Assembly: GCA_014529385.2 (NCBI GenBank)
Contig: CM043947.1
Coordinates: 100,923,811-100,987,810 of the forward strand
DNA from: Adiantum capillus-veneris
Taxonomy: Eukaryota > Streptophyta > Polypodiopsida > Polypodiales > Pteridaceae
Direction of reading: 5' to 3'
Length of the DNA: 64,000 nt
Position 1 is the first letter of the stretch. Every line of letters begins with the position of its first letter. The translations under genes were made by a program, and so were the position numbers. A model generated the notes under the pieces. That model was not told the origin of the DNA. It worked only from the letters and a program-made list of their open reading frames with translations, and ran no database searches. Below are positions 22,618-32,760 of this stretch, in pieces.

Positions 22618-23393
22618 TCACAATAAGGGCATGCCCTTCTCTTTGACCCACCACCAGCATATACACTTTCGACCTCCACTTTTGCCCACCATGACCAATT
22701 CGAACTAGAGCCCTTTGCACGTTTCCTTGGTGCCATTGGCAATCCTATTGAGGTGGATTACTATTGGGAGGGAGTTGTTGCTTTGTTGCTGCTACCTCCC
22801 TCCAAAGGGGGGCACGGCGCCTTTGTTGCCGCCTCCTTGTCAAACACTACCATTCGTCCCAAAAGATGATTGGTTCACAGTTGCAAGCTTTTGCCTGTGC
22901 CCCAATAGCATCAGCAAAAGTGAGAGAGGAGCTGACATTTGCAATGGGCTGTCTCAATGTACTGCCAGTTCGCAACACACTCCTTGCACCAGCAAGCTTC
23001 TTCAACCATGTAGAGAGAGAGAGAGCTACTGAGATGGACAGAATAAGAGGGAGGGGGGGGTGGAGAGAGAGAGAGAGAGAAATTGCAATCTACCTTTTCA
23101 ATTTGATTCAATTTGATTGCAGATTTAGTCAGATTGTGTGTGGTTCTTCAAGGTGATTGTGTGAGCGAGTGTAGGAGCCTGAAATCTGTAGTATTCGTGT
23201 GTGTAAGAGAAGAGAGAGAGAGAGATCATGTATGTCTGCAGATTTAGCGTAGACTTTTTTTTTAAGTGAATCCAATCCCAAGAACTATTCTATGCTGAAC
23301 ACATGTGCACATTTTTAAACGATACCCATTCGAGCCCCCAAATTAGACTACAGCTTATCGGGGATCAAAACATGCTGCCTGCAGGGGGAAAAA

Positions 23394-23396
<3 letters not shown>
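22618..23396. other. unassigned stretch left of the host exons
   Basis: No supported gene. Contains short GA runs (about 23011-23022, 23063-23079, 23212-23225). It presumably lies in the intron following the host exon at 23624. Confidence 0.35.

Positions 23397-23472
<76 letters not shown>
23397..23472. repeat. (CT)n microsatellite
   Basis: About 75 bp of CT dinucleotides, 150 bp downstream (gene sense) of a host exon. Confidence 0.98.
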
Positions 23473-23474
<2 letters not shown>

Positions 23475-23623
23475 AATTGCACGCCGTTTCATGGCATTGC
23501 AACGTTTCAGCTGGACTCCCATACCCGTTTCAGCGTTTCAGCATTTGGAAACACCGTTTCCTGTTTCTATGGTTGAAAGGAAGTTCCCAAAACGACCTAA
23601 GAGTAATGAAGTCGTTTACTTAC

Positions 23624-24651
23624 ATGCATGACCAAAACAGGGCAGGATACATTTCCAATTTTGTCGATGTTCTGCACAGAAAAGACACGAAATTATTTTC
23701 GATAAGATGTGTGCAAACAATCTGAATAAAACCATAACCTGTTAAACGTCAACTGTGGATCACCTTATAAATGTCAAACCAATATGTGCGTTTTACAGGA
23801 TACATGACCCGCAGTCCAGACAGGATAGGACTGTGTAGCACGACAGCTCTTAAGTGAGGAAGGCGCATTGCCAAATCCAAAGTTGGTCCACTGCCAACTG
23901 ATTGTCCATACAAAATTATGTCTTCTTGTTTAGCACCATAATCACGTTCAAGGCACTCATAAGCAGCTTCAATATCAGCGTAAGTGTTATACTCATTTGG
24001 CTGCAGAAAACAATACAAGCACCAGTTTGAGCTGCTATTAATAAATGCACCAATAAAAAACATCAGACAGAGATTACATCTTGATGAAAATGAACTCTCA
24101 TTCAGAGATATTCAAAGGTAACTTCAAGAGATTTACAATATTTTTTTGGACACTAGAGCAGTTACTATGACAAGACTCATTGAGTTATTTAAAGTCAACA
24201 TAAAGCTCTTCAAATACATGGAAGTATGTGAATGCCTCAACTATTTCTAAGAAAGCAATAAACTACTGTAGGCACGCACAAATCTGGACTACGTCAGACA
24301 CACACGCACACACACACACACACACAGCTATAGACGCACTACACAAATCTGGAAAATTTTACTTAAAGAAACCTTGCTCACAAAACTTTGGACATTGGCA
24401 CCCACGTTACACGTACATGCACAACGCGTCCGCGCACACACTTCAAAAAATAACTAGAAAGGCTTACTCGAAAGAAAATGTCCTTACACCTCAAATTTCC
24501 AGCTTGTGCAAATATAAATTGTAAAACTATAAAATCATCAAATTAATTACAACATCACTTCAGAGCATTTTGAAGCACCTTTTTTATCATGAAAAGATTA
24601 AGTAAGACAAATACCTTTCCAGTAGATTGCCCATAGCCAGCATAATCATAC
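23624..24651 (-). CDS. ABHD17-like: ABHD17-type alpha/beta hydrolase, three internal exons (partial gene)
   Basis: Three exons on the minus strand with consensus splice sites: 24651-24615 (37 bp, YDYAGYGQSTGK), 24000-23764 (237 bp, 79 codons) and 23671-23624 (48 bp, 16 codons, ending CPVLVMH). Introns: 24614-24001 (614 bp) and 23763-23672 (92 bp), both GT..AG; a further GTAAGT donor follows 23624. The middle exon encodes EYNTYADIEAAY, the nucleophile elbow GQSVGSG, and VVLHSPILSGLR, hallmarks of the ABHD17 (FAM108) family, serine hydrolases that in animals remove palmitate from membrane proteins. The catalytic Asp and His would lie in later exons and the N-terminal Cys-rich membrane anchor in earlier ones; neither was found in the window. 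All three exons are open and in phase, so the gene may be functional with very large flanking introns. The alternative is a gene fragment stranded among transposons. Confidence 0.88.
24297..24327. repeat. (CA)n microsatellite in host intron
   Basis: About 30 bp of mostly CA dinucleotides between two hydrolase exons. Confidence 0.9.
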
Positions 24652-24793
24652 CTGCCAGAAAATTAGCAATCCATCACAGATTTAGAGTATAGCTTTTACA
24701 TCAATAACAACAAATATATGTCAAAAGCTTGCATCACACCAAAAATTTTGGCAGTTTTGTGGACATATTTGCAATATGTTTCAGCCAAAAAAA

Positions 24794-25260
24794 ACATTTT
24801 CTGAGGATTTCAAATATTTCAGACCTTATCTAAAACGTTTCAGAGGACCCAAAAACTAAGAGATGCATTGTCAGGTTTTTATTTAAAATGTCATATACGA
24901 CCACACATAATACTGCCTCGTACTACCATCATGGATGAATCTGTGAGGATTAGGGATTCTAATTCTAGATTAAGCACTCAAACTTCATTTTTAAGACTAA
25001 AGCTTGCACTTTCAACAAAAAAAAAAACATTTTCTAAGGATTTCAAATATTTCAGACCTCATCTAAAACGTTTCAGAGGACCCAAAAACTAAGAGATGCA
25101 TTGTCAGGTCTTTATTTAAAATGTCATATACGAAGCCTCGTACTACCATCATGGATGGATCTGTGAGGATTAGGGATTCTAACTCTATATTAAGCACTTA
25201 AACTTCATTTTTAAAACTAAAGCTTGCACTTAGTGAAAAATCTTCAAAGCTCTGAGACCA
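24794..25260. repeat. tandem duplication, period about 234 bp
   Basis: Two copies starting ACATTTTCTGAGG (24794) and ACATTTTCTAAGG (25028), similar over their length apart from a short deletion in the second. It lies in the upstream intron of the hydrolase, next to the reverse PBS at 25248-25261. Confidence 0.9.
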
Positions 25261-25740
25261 ATGTCAGGTGTAGCGGAATGAATATGGTGAAGATCTAGTT
25301 TTACACTTCCACAAATCCTTCAACTTCTTTCCTTGCATTAGTGAATGCTTTATGCTTCAATGAATGTTCCTTTTACCTTCCCCTAAAGGGAGGGCTGAGA
25401 AAATTGTTAGACTTACACCACTCTACTACTTCACAGGTCTAGGGCATACTTGTACGGCTAGTATGTCTCCGAGCTGGCCACCCATAATCTAGAATGCTCC
25501 TGGTCTAGATGCCCGAGTTTGGGGCTGGCCGCCCACTTGTCCGGGCGCCCTCATATATTTCCATATATCATTTTTCTCTTGGGTCGTGGAGATTTTTATC
25601 AGCCCTTGCCCTACCTCCCCTTGGGCACATATTTATGGGGCATGGGGGTACCCACTTCCACACACATCTGAACATTGTGTATTGGGTCTTCTGTTCATGG
25701 TATCAGTCCCCCCCTCTTCACCATCTCTAGCGTTTGTGTC

Positions 25741-25742
<2 letters not shown>

Positions 25743-25800
<58 letters not shown>
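25743..25800. repeat. (CT)n microsatellite in LTR
   Basis: About 58 bp of CT within the 5' LTR of the pol-less element; the 3' LTR has a much shorter CT run (28350-28371). Confidence 0.97.
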
Positions 25801-25801
<1 letters not shown>

Positions 25802-25808
25802 ATTCACA

Positions 25809-28014
25809 TGGTATCAACAGCTTCATGCTCTGCCTATTCTGAGGCGCTGCATCGCATCAGGTTCTTCTCCCAAGGGCTAGATCAGCCAGCATTTTTGCAA
25901 CTCGAGCCAGATCTGCCAACGTTTTTACATCAGCCAAGCAAGCGCAGAAACGAGAACCATTTCTGTCGCGGAGGACCTCACCTCAACCTGCGTTTTTTGC
26001 AAGAAACATCGAATCTGCTGATTTCCCTACTAACGCTACCATTTTTGGACATCTTTGTCGCGGAAAACCCCTCCAGATCCATTTGCGTTTTTTACCTTCA
26101 TCTGCATTTTTGGGTTTTCAGCCCATTTTCAATGGTTTTTTTGGTCACTTTTGAGTCGTTGACACCTTCCACAAGTGTTGGGCACCTAGGGTACCCATTA
26201 AGCCTTTGTTTTTCCAGCAAGCAGAAGTTTTTTGGTGCCAAAATGTGCAGCAAAAGTGGATTGCAAATTGACCTGCGTTTTTGCAACAGGAGGGCAACGC
26301 TCAGCTTTTGAACCCCGGATCTCGCCACCATCTACCCGGCTTTGCATCTAATGGATTGCCGCGAGTATCCTCTCCGTCTTCATCAAATTTCAGCCATTAC
26401 CCTTTGCTGTTTTCTCTGTTTTCAGCCCATCTCGGGCAGTGACAGTGATTCACCACCCTTCCCTACACCCTCTGCACCGCTCCGGACCCTGCCGGGAGCG
26501 TGCGAGCACGCTGAAAATCGCTGGACAGTAGCGTTTTCAATACCTTGCAGTTGCGTTTTTGGGTGGACAGCAGACACTTGGTTGGAGCTTTTCACAAAGG
26601 ATGAAGCTACCTCCTGCCAGGACACCATCCGGTGGTGGTCTGTGCGGTCTCTCAGTGATTGCTACAGTACACGATATCTTCGACATCGGCGTGATCATCT
26701 ACGGGCATACGATCCTTGGGAGATCCATTCATTCCAGCCATCATTCGGCGGTTGCACACTCTAGAGGGGGTGATGACTTGTGATTTGTTACGGACACACC
26801 TATGCACTCATCAGAGGAGTTCACACGAGATATGCCCATGCTCATGGCATATGGGATTCTGACATTCCCAGAGAGGGCACCACCATCTTTGGTGGATAGA
26901 CACTTACCACCTGACCCGACACGTCAAATCACTTGCTTACATAGGAGCATCTACTTCAGCTTTTTAGACTCTCTTGGAGAGTTTACCCGTGAGATGCGGG
27001 AGATCGAGCGACTACATCCGGAGTCACCCGGAGCTTGGCTTGGATGGTGGTGCAGTTGCTCTCCTACACTCCTGATCATTTGGATTGCTACCTTCACAGT
27101 TGCTTACACTCACCCTTGGTAACCTTACAGCAGACTTATCTAGACTTATCCCCCGACCTGGGCAATAGGCCACTGCCAGCTCATTCACATTGAGATCCAC
27201 ACCGAGTTGAGGTTTGGTGGCGTTGTTGGCGTGGATTTTGTTTTGGTTGACACCGGAGGATTGGAGGCAGGAGATACACGCAAGACGGTGCAGACATCTT
27301 AGTCTAGCCACTTCACTTCTCAGCGCAAACTTCTCAGTCTGGCTTCCCTTCTTCATACAGGAGGATCACGGTGCAGATAGCTTGGTCTGACCACACTTCT
27401 TCTTAGAGGCCCTTCACAGCGCAGACTGTTGAGTCTGGCTTTCCCCTCATATTGGATTACCCTAACTACTGACAGGACACCATCCGGTGGTGGTCCGTGC
27501 GGTCTCTCACTGACTGTTGCAACTTACGATAGCTTCTACAATGCAAACTGCTTAGTCTTGCTTTACTTGATTCGGAGGAGTTTACGACGCAAATTGCTAC
27601 ATCTGGCCTTCTTGGAGTTTTACACAGCTTAACCACCTGACCACACTAGGTTACAGGTTCATGCATGGACAAGCTTCCAGTCATTCTCATGATGGTTCCT
27701 AGGCAGGACACTTGCAGGTCTATTGGCACTTCTTTTACGACAAGAAGTTGTTTTCACACTCAGTTCGGGACCTTCGCGTAGTATCGTCACCCTATATCGA
27801 CGGAGTACAGCAGTTCGCTACACTGCTCGTGACAGCACTTTACCGTGGAGATTTCTTGGCGGTTGGGACACCCCAGACTGTTGCTACACTCGTGGAGTTC
27901 GCCGGAGTATTGTCCTTCAATAGACATTGCAACAGACATCTTCATCATTTGCCTCACATCTTCGGATTCACGCGGTTTGTTCAACATTAGGTGCTGAGAG
28001 GGGGTGTTAGAATT
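25809..28014 (+). other. internal domain of the pol-less element
   Basis: No conserved domain recognised. One open stretch covers 25586-26311 but includes the LTR CT repeat and is probably not a gene. A segment containing ACACCATCCGGTGGTGGTC recurs at about 26622 and 27478. A short motif of the form GCARACT..TNAGTCT is iterated about six times between 27289 and 27607. Confidence 0.6.
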
Positions 28015-28895
28015 ATACCACTCTGCTGCTTCACACGTCTAGGGCATACTTGTACGGCTAGTATGTCTCCAGGCTGGCCACCCATAGTCTAGAATGCTCT
28101 TCGTCTGGTCACCCGAGTTTGGGGCTGGCCGTCCACTTTGTCGGGGCGCCCTCATATATTTTCATATATCATTTTTCTGTTGGGTCGTGGGGATTTTTAT
28201 CAAGCCTTGCCCTACCTCCCCTTGGGCACCTATTTATGGGGCCAAGGGGGTACCCACATCTGATCATTGTGTATTGGGTCTTCTGTTCATGGTAAGTCAT
28301 GGGGGGCTGACCGTCCCCTCTTCACTATCTCTGGCGTTTGTGTCTAATGTCTCTCTCTCTCTCCTCTCGCAGGCTTCCGCACACACGCACTCTCACAAGA
28401 ATGCAATAGAGATATGTACAGGGAGAGAAAGAGAGAGAAGAAAAGAGCGACACCCGATGGGGTCCCAACCAACCCTCTCAGGGGCCCCCCACACCGTTAC
28501 CGATGTGGTATTTGCTTTAGATTGCGTAAATGGAATGTATACACAATGCGATACCTCAATGCAGACTCTACTGACTCGATGACGCCAGATCACTGCGGTA
28601 ACTCTTCAGAAAGAGGCACCTCCGTGGCTGATTTGATGCACCTTGAATCCTTCTTGATGTGGGAATTGCGGATGACCACCACGAGCTGATTTGCACTCCT
28701 GATGTGAGAAGTATGATGGTCTGAAAACGCAGATCTCGACGAGGTCGATGATGGACAGCAGTGGAGCACTCGATGTCGGCGAGGGAATGGCCGAGGGGAG
28801 GCTCGATGGGCTGCGGAAGTACCGGACCACCGCAACGGCAAACACACATACACAGTTTCCTCAGAGATTCTGTCGCGAGGACGGGTTGAAAACAG

Positions 28896-30535
28896 CAAGG
28901 TTGCATCCGTACGTATGGCACAATCGTACGGTACAGTTCAGTACGTATCGTACGGTTCAATACGGTGGTAATTGGCAAATTTGGGCGAAATTGCAACGAT
29001 AAGGTGGAAAATGGGAACACCAGCCGTTTTGGGCTTTTGGGTGGTCTGGAAGCCTATAGCCAAGGGTTACAACTAGAAACCTATTGCACGTAACGATTTT
29101 TAGATTCCAAAGAGCAAGTTTCTGCAGAGAACTTCACAAACAGTAGTACAGAGACTGGGTTATTCACTAAAACATTGTTTTTTACAAATGGTACGTACTT
29201 GAGATGTCACGTGACACATCCCAACCCTATGTGTCCGTGGACAAGCTACACCACAGCAGGGTTCAGTCAGTCTAGATTAGTAGTGATATGGCACTTTTGT
29301 GAGTCTATTCCTAGACCGTGCATGCCCAATCACTTAGCATAGATGCATATCCTCCGGTTGCACGCAGCATGATCATCGGAATTCCCATCAGAATCCATTA
29401 GCATCAATTAGGGGAATTTTCCAGTGCATTTAGCCTATTTTCCTATTTATTGGTATTTTCATTTATTATTTTTAAGTGACTTTCCAACAAAAGTAGGTAG
29501 GGCAATTTTGCTACGTTAATATATAAGCAAACCCAAGTTAGCACTTTCTGGCAGAAGAGGCAGCAGGAGCTTCCCGCTCAACAGGCAACTTCTCAGCAGT
29601 ACCCCCTCAGACCACCCCTGGCGTTTTTGCATCTTCAACCATCCCTTGGCGTTTTTGCATCTACACCCCAGCCTAGCGTTTTCTTCCACAGCTTTAGCCA
29701 TCGCCATTGGAGTTCCCCCTTCTGGCGTTAGTACCCCCGCAGATCAGCCTCAACCTTAGCGTTTTGAAGATCATTAGCATATCAACCTTCCCTATTGCAA
29801 ATCCTTGGCGGTTTTGCTCTCAAACCCCTTGCCTTCTCAGCGTTTTTACTAACGCTAGGTAGCTGCTGCAGATCAATCATTTTCAGCCTTCCAGTCAGCT
29901 TTTGAGAACCTGCTGTCCAGCGTTTTTTCAGCCAAGATAATCAACCCAAAAACGCAGCCTAAAGAGCAGCAACATCAGCATTTTCATCCTCAGCATGACC
30001 CCGACATAGCCGATCATTTTCAGCCATCAAGACAGCAGTAGAACAGCCAGTTTCAGCCCCGAAAACAGTCCACAAATTCAGCCACCAAGAAGATCACAGA
30101 TTTCAGCCTAAGTCGTCGTCGTCATCACCGGCGTTGTCATCGGCATAGTCCCATTGCATCAATCCATTGCATACGCATTGTACACCTTTGTGCAATCAAA
30201 GTAGACCACTCTCGCCGACGAGAGTGGGGCCTTCGGAGGAGGGTTTTACAACCTCTCAGGTGTAGTATCTCTTCTCTCTCCTTCTCTCAGTCTCACTCAC
30301 TTGCACGCACAATATCCACTCACTTTGTTCGTGATCATAGCACTCTCCATAAGACAGAAGGCTCTCTCCTTCCTTAAGAACTAAAAGGAACCTTGAGCAA
30401 TAAAGATCACTAATCTTGAGAAAATACAACATTCATTCCGCTGCACCTAACATGAGAGGTGGTTCAGTACGGTAGTACGTTCCGTACGTACCTAAAACAT
30501 GCCGTACATTACGTACCTTTCCACCTTGGAGCCTT
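28896..30535. mobile_element. small GTACG-rich element (possible second MITE), split by LTR1
   Basis: Flanked by GAAAACAG (28888-28895) and CAAAACAG (30536-30543), 7 of 8 matching. Both ends carry dense CGTACG / GTACGTAC / TACGGT repeats. Removing the solo LTR1 leaves an element of about 0.39 kb. Terminal inverted repeats are weak (AAGG near each end). The host LTR5 sequence appears continuous across it, which supports an insertion. Confidence 0.5.
29205..30452 (+). mobile_element. solo LTR1, copy A, perfect 5-bp target duplication
   Basis: 1248 bp, TGTCACGTGACAC...CTAACA, flanked by TGAGA at 29200-29204 and 30453-30457. TATATAAG near 29520, iterated AGCGTTTTTGC motifs downstream of it, and a hairpin CACTCTCG/CGAGAGTG near 30210-30229. 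No PBS follows. Confidence 0.94.
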
Positions 30536-30549
30536 CAAAACAGTTAACG

Positions 30550-30670
30550 CTGCTGATCTGCTGAGAAGGGCTGAAACTGCTAACGCTAGGGCTGCAAACT
30601 AGAAACGTTGTTGATCTGCTGAGAAGGATTGAAACTGCTAACGCTAGGGCTGCAAACTGGAAACGTTGCT
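30550..30670. repeat. 58-bp tandem repeat, about two units
   Basis: The unit CGCTGCTGATCTGCTGAGAA... beginning about 30549 is repeated at about 30607 with few changes; a third, diverged start occurs near 30665. Lies within the divergent LTR5. Confidence 0.85.
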
Positions 30671-31255
30671 GATCGGCTGAATTCAAGCTGAAAACACTAA
30701 TGCTTTGCTGCTGAAAACGCTGGCTGACCAAACTGAGCAAAACGATGGCAGATTTGTGCTCTTCTGGTGCTAGACTGTTGCTCCCACTTGTCCTTCTTCT
30801 CTTGCATCAAAAGGCCCGGCTCATGCTGCTTAAGTAATGGTTATTCTCTCGGTCAGGTAAACCATCCACCAATTTATTAAAAATAGGTCCAAGGGGATCC
30901 AAATCTGGATGCAATTGTCGCACGTATGCCCACTTGGGAATCTGATCGACGCGCGGTCTGGCACGTCGGATTCCTCTAACCTAGAACTACATGCTTGTCG
31001 TGCCAAATGCTCACCGTAGTGTAATAACATCTATCAAAACGCGTATACAAACCATTTATGCAAGAAGGTTCCAAACTCAAAAACCTAATCTAATGGACTT
31101 GTCCGGACATGCAGGTCTTGCGAACAGGCTCACAAAATTGCCGGTACTAATCCTCCTAGGATTCTAGACATCCCTATCTAGGAAGAAGGGGAAAATTGGC
31201 TCTCGAAGTCGATGAAGCATGTCCACGTGGCACACAGAGCCATGTGCACGTGACA

Positions 31256-31408
31256 CCTGAAAAAGTAAAAATTTTCATTGTAGATCCACCATCCTTAAAG
31301 TCGTTGGGCTGATGCAGTGCAAATCCCGGATGTGGATAAGAGGTAGGTATATGGGCTCCAATCGTTATACAGAACCGGCCCATGGGGCAGTAGACTTTAG
31401 CTTTCACC
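31256..31408 (-). pseudogene. gag: gypsy gag and leader fragment
   Basis: Minus-strand residues HQPNDFKDGGSTMKIFTFSG correspond to the NQPKDYKEGG segment of gag at 5395. The fragment is cut by LTR5 at 31255 and joined directly to the LTR3 leader, so the N-terminal half of gag is deleted. Confidence 0.7.
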
Positions 31409-32258
31409 TGATCTTTACAATGTTAACTTTACGACACGAAGGAACTTCACAAATAAGCCTGTGACTGGAATTCAACACTTCAAAACAAAACACGGCTTGG
31501 TAGCTAGAGCACTCCCAAGCAGACAGCAACACCTGTAGGCCCCAAAGACTGGCGCCCCTTTCGGTACTTATTTATTCTTATTGCAAATAGAGTCTAGACG
31601 ATCTGAACACTTTCACCTAACTCCCACCAAGCTGTCCAAACCTGTCCATGGCTGTAATTGCAGGTTTTTGACCCATTTTGGCCAACATAACAACGCAAAA
31701 ACCTCTATAGGTCAAAAGTACACGACAAGGACACTTTCCCTTGCGATTTCGAAGCTTTCCGGTGAGCTGCACGTCAATTTCAGCGTGCTGTAATTCCCTG
31801 TTTTGTCAATGCCAAGTGCCCAAAGCCCTGTTTAAGCATCCCAAGGCTTTCTCGAGGCTCCCCTAGCGATGTCCTGCAGTTTAAGAGCGAAACCCTAAAC
31901 CTGTAGAAAAACACAGCAGGCTGTAATTTTCTGTTTTGGATCGTTTTGGGCGGGGTGAACTCGTCTATGCGTGTCTCGGGTGCTTCCGCACGCAATGGGA
32001 CAGTTCCCCTTTGAAAAGGACGAGTTTTCACGCGAGAAAACTCTCCATTTTCGCGATCCTTTGCAATGGAACTGTGCGTACCTGTGGGGGATTAGCAATT
32101 AGCTAATCTAGTTCCTGTACAGAAGGCTCTTGCCTTGGTAAACGTGTAATAAAACCCCCAAAATTGTGCATGGCCACCTGAGAAGCCCAACTAGTGGAGC
32201 ATTACGATATGTACAAAAGGGGGAGAGAGATGCACAAGAGCAAATCATCGTGCTACAG
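31409..32258 (-). mobile_element. LTR3 copy, truncated by LTR2
   Basis: Matches 46815-47660. Contains the shared box (reverse, 31551-31564) and the hairpin GATTAGC/GCTAATC at 32090-32108. Its 5' portion is missing beyond 32258, where LTR2 starts after TACAG. Confidence 0.85.
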
Positions 32259-32760
32259 TGTCACAAACTGGTGACATGGCTAGGCCCTGGACACACACAC
32301 ACCTGTTCAATCCCGAATTATATGCCGACAGGCTGGCTAACACATGGCAAGCCGTATGGATCATTGGAAATTGTGCCCGAAGCAAATCACACTGATGACG
32401 TGGCACTTCGTATGTTGTACGGATTTCCGCAAATTACACTGGCTGATTTATTATCAACTTTTGGGGCTTAATGCTTTTAAGCTGTAGCTTTTGAATTAGA
32501 GATTTTTGGGGCTCTGCTTTTGGGCATCCCTTGTACCGATAAATAAGTGGGCTAGGCCTCACTTCTCAAAGCATATGGACGAAGAGTCTTAGAGTGAGCG
32601 CCTGTCTACTCTCTTGTACTTTGGACACAGATGAAATACCGAAAGGGGCGCCAGTCTTTGGGGCCAATACCTCTAGGCACGGAACTACGTCGGGCCGTGT
32701 CATCTTTGTGAACTGTTTTGAAGTGAATCTCTATTATGTCACGGTAGAATCTTGCCTTGG
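32259..32760 (+). mobile_element. LTR2 copy, 3'-truncated by LTR1
   Basis: Starts TGTCACAAACTGGTGAC; shared box GAAATACCGAAAGGGGCGCC at 32633-32652. Similar to 42901-43438 but lacks the last tens of bases, where the LTR1 of the next element begins. Confidence 0.85.

Larger units (their letters stand above)
25405..28397 (+). mobile_element. non-autonomous LTR element without pol (TRIM/LARD-like)
   Basis: 5' LTR 25405-25808 and 3' LTR 28015-28397, both starting TGTTAGA/TGTTAG and ending in ...CACA after a CT-rich tract. PBS TGGTATCAAC at 25809; purine tract GAGAGGGGG at about 28006-28014; flanking AAAAT (25400-25404) and AGAAT (28398-28402), 4/5 target duplication. The internal 2.2 kb encodes no recognisable Gag, protease, RT or integrase. 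It must rely on enzymes from another element. TATA-like TTTATGGGGC / CATATATTT motifs occur in each LTR. Confidence 0.82.
25262..31255 (-). mobile_element. divergent LTR1-like LTR (LTR5), split by nested insertions
   Basis: Minus-strand LTR with U5 end at 25262 (TGTCAGGTGTAGCGG, next to a reverse PBS-like GCTCTGAGACCAA) and 5' end at 31255 (TGTCACGTGCACATGG in its own sense). Its own sequence is in three pieces: 25262-25404, about 28398-28895 and about 30536-31255. These are separated by the pol-less element (25405-28397) and the GTACG element (28896-30535, holding a solo LTR1). At the far end it interrupts a minus-strand gag fragment (31256-31370). Confidence 0.65.

Noticed and set aside
21412-22720. 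Minus-strand open stretches on both sides of MITE copy 1, including a CPYC motif near 22630, suggesting a zinc-finger gene split by the MITE.
   Set aside because: No recognisable family, no supporting homolog in the window, and GA repeats inflate the open frame. Could equally be LTR U3 sequence.
25698-25706. PBS at TGGTATCAG with a short 5' LTR ending at 25697.
   Set aside because: Sequence similarity between the two LTRs continues past this point through the CT tract; a better PBS (TGGTATCAAC) follows at 25809.
25586-26311. 241-codon plus-strand ORF.
   Set aside because: It runs through the LTR CT microsatellite and across the PBS; composition is low-complexity and no domain is recognised.
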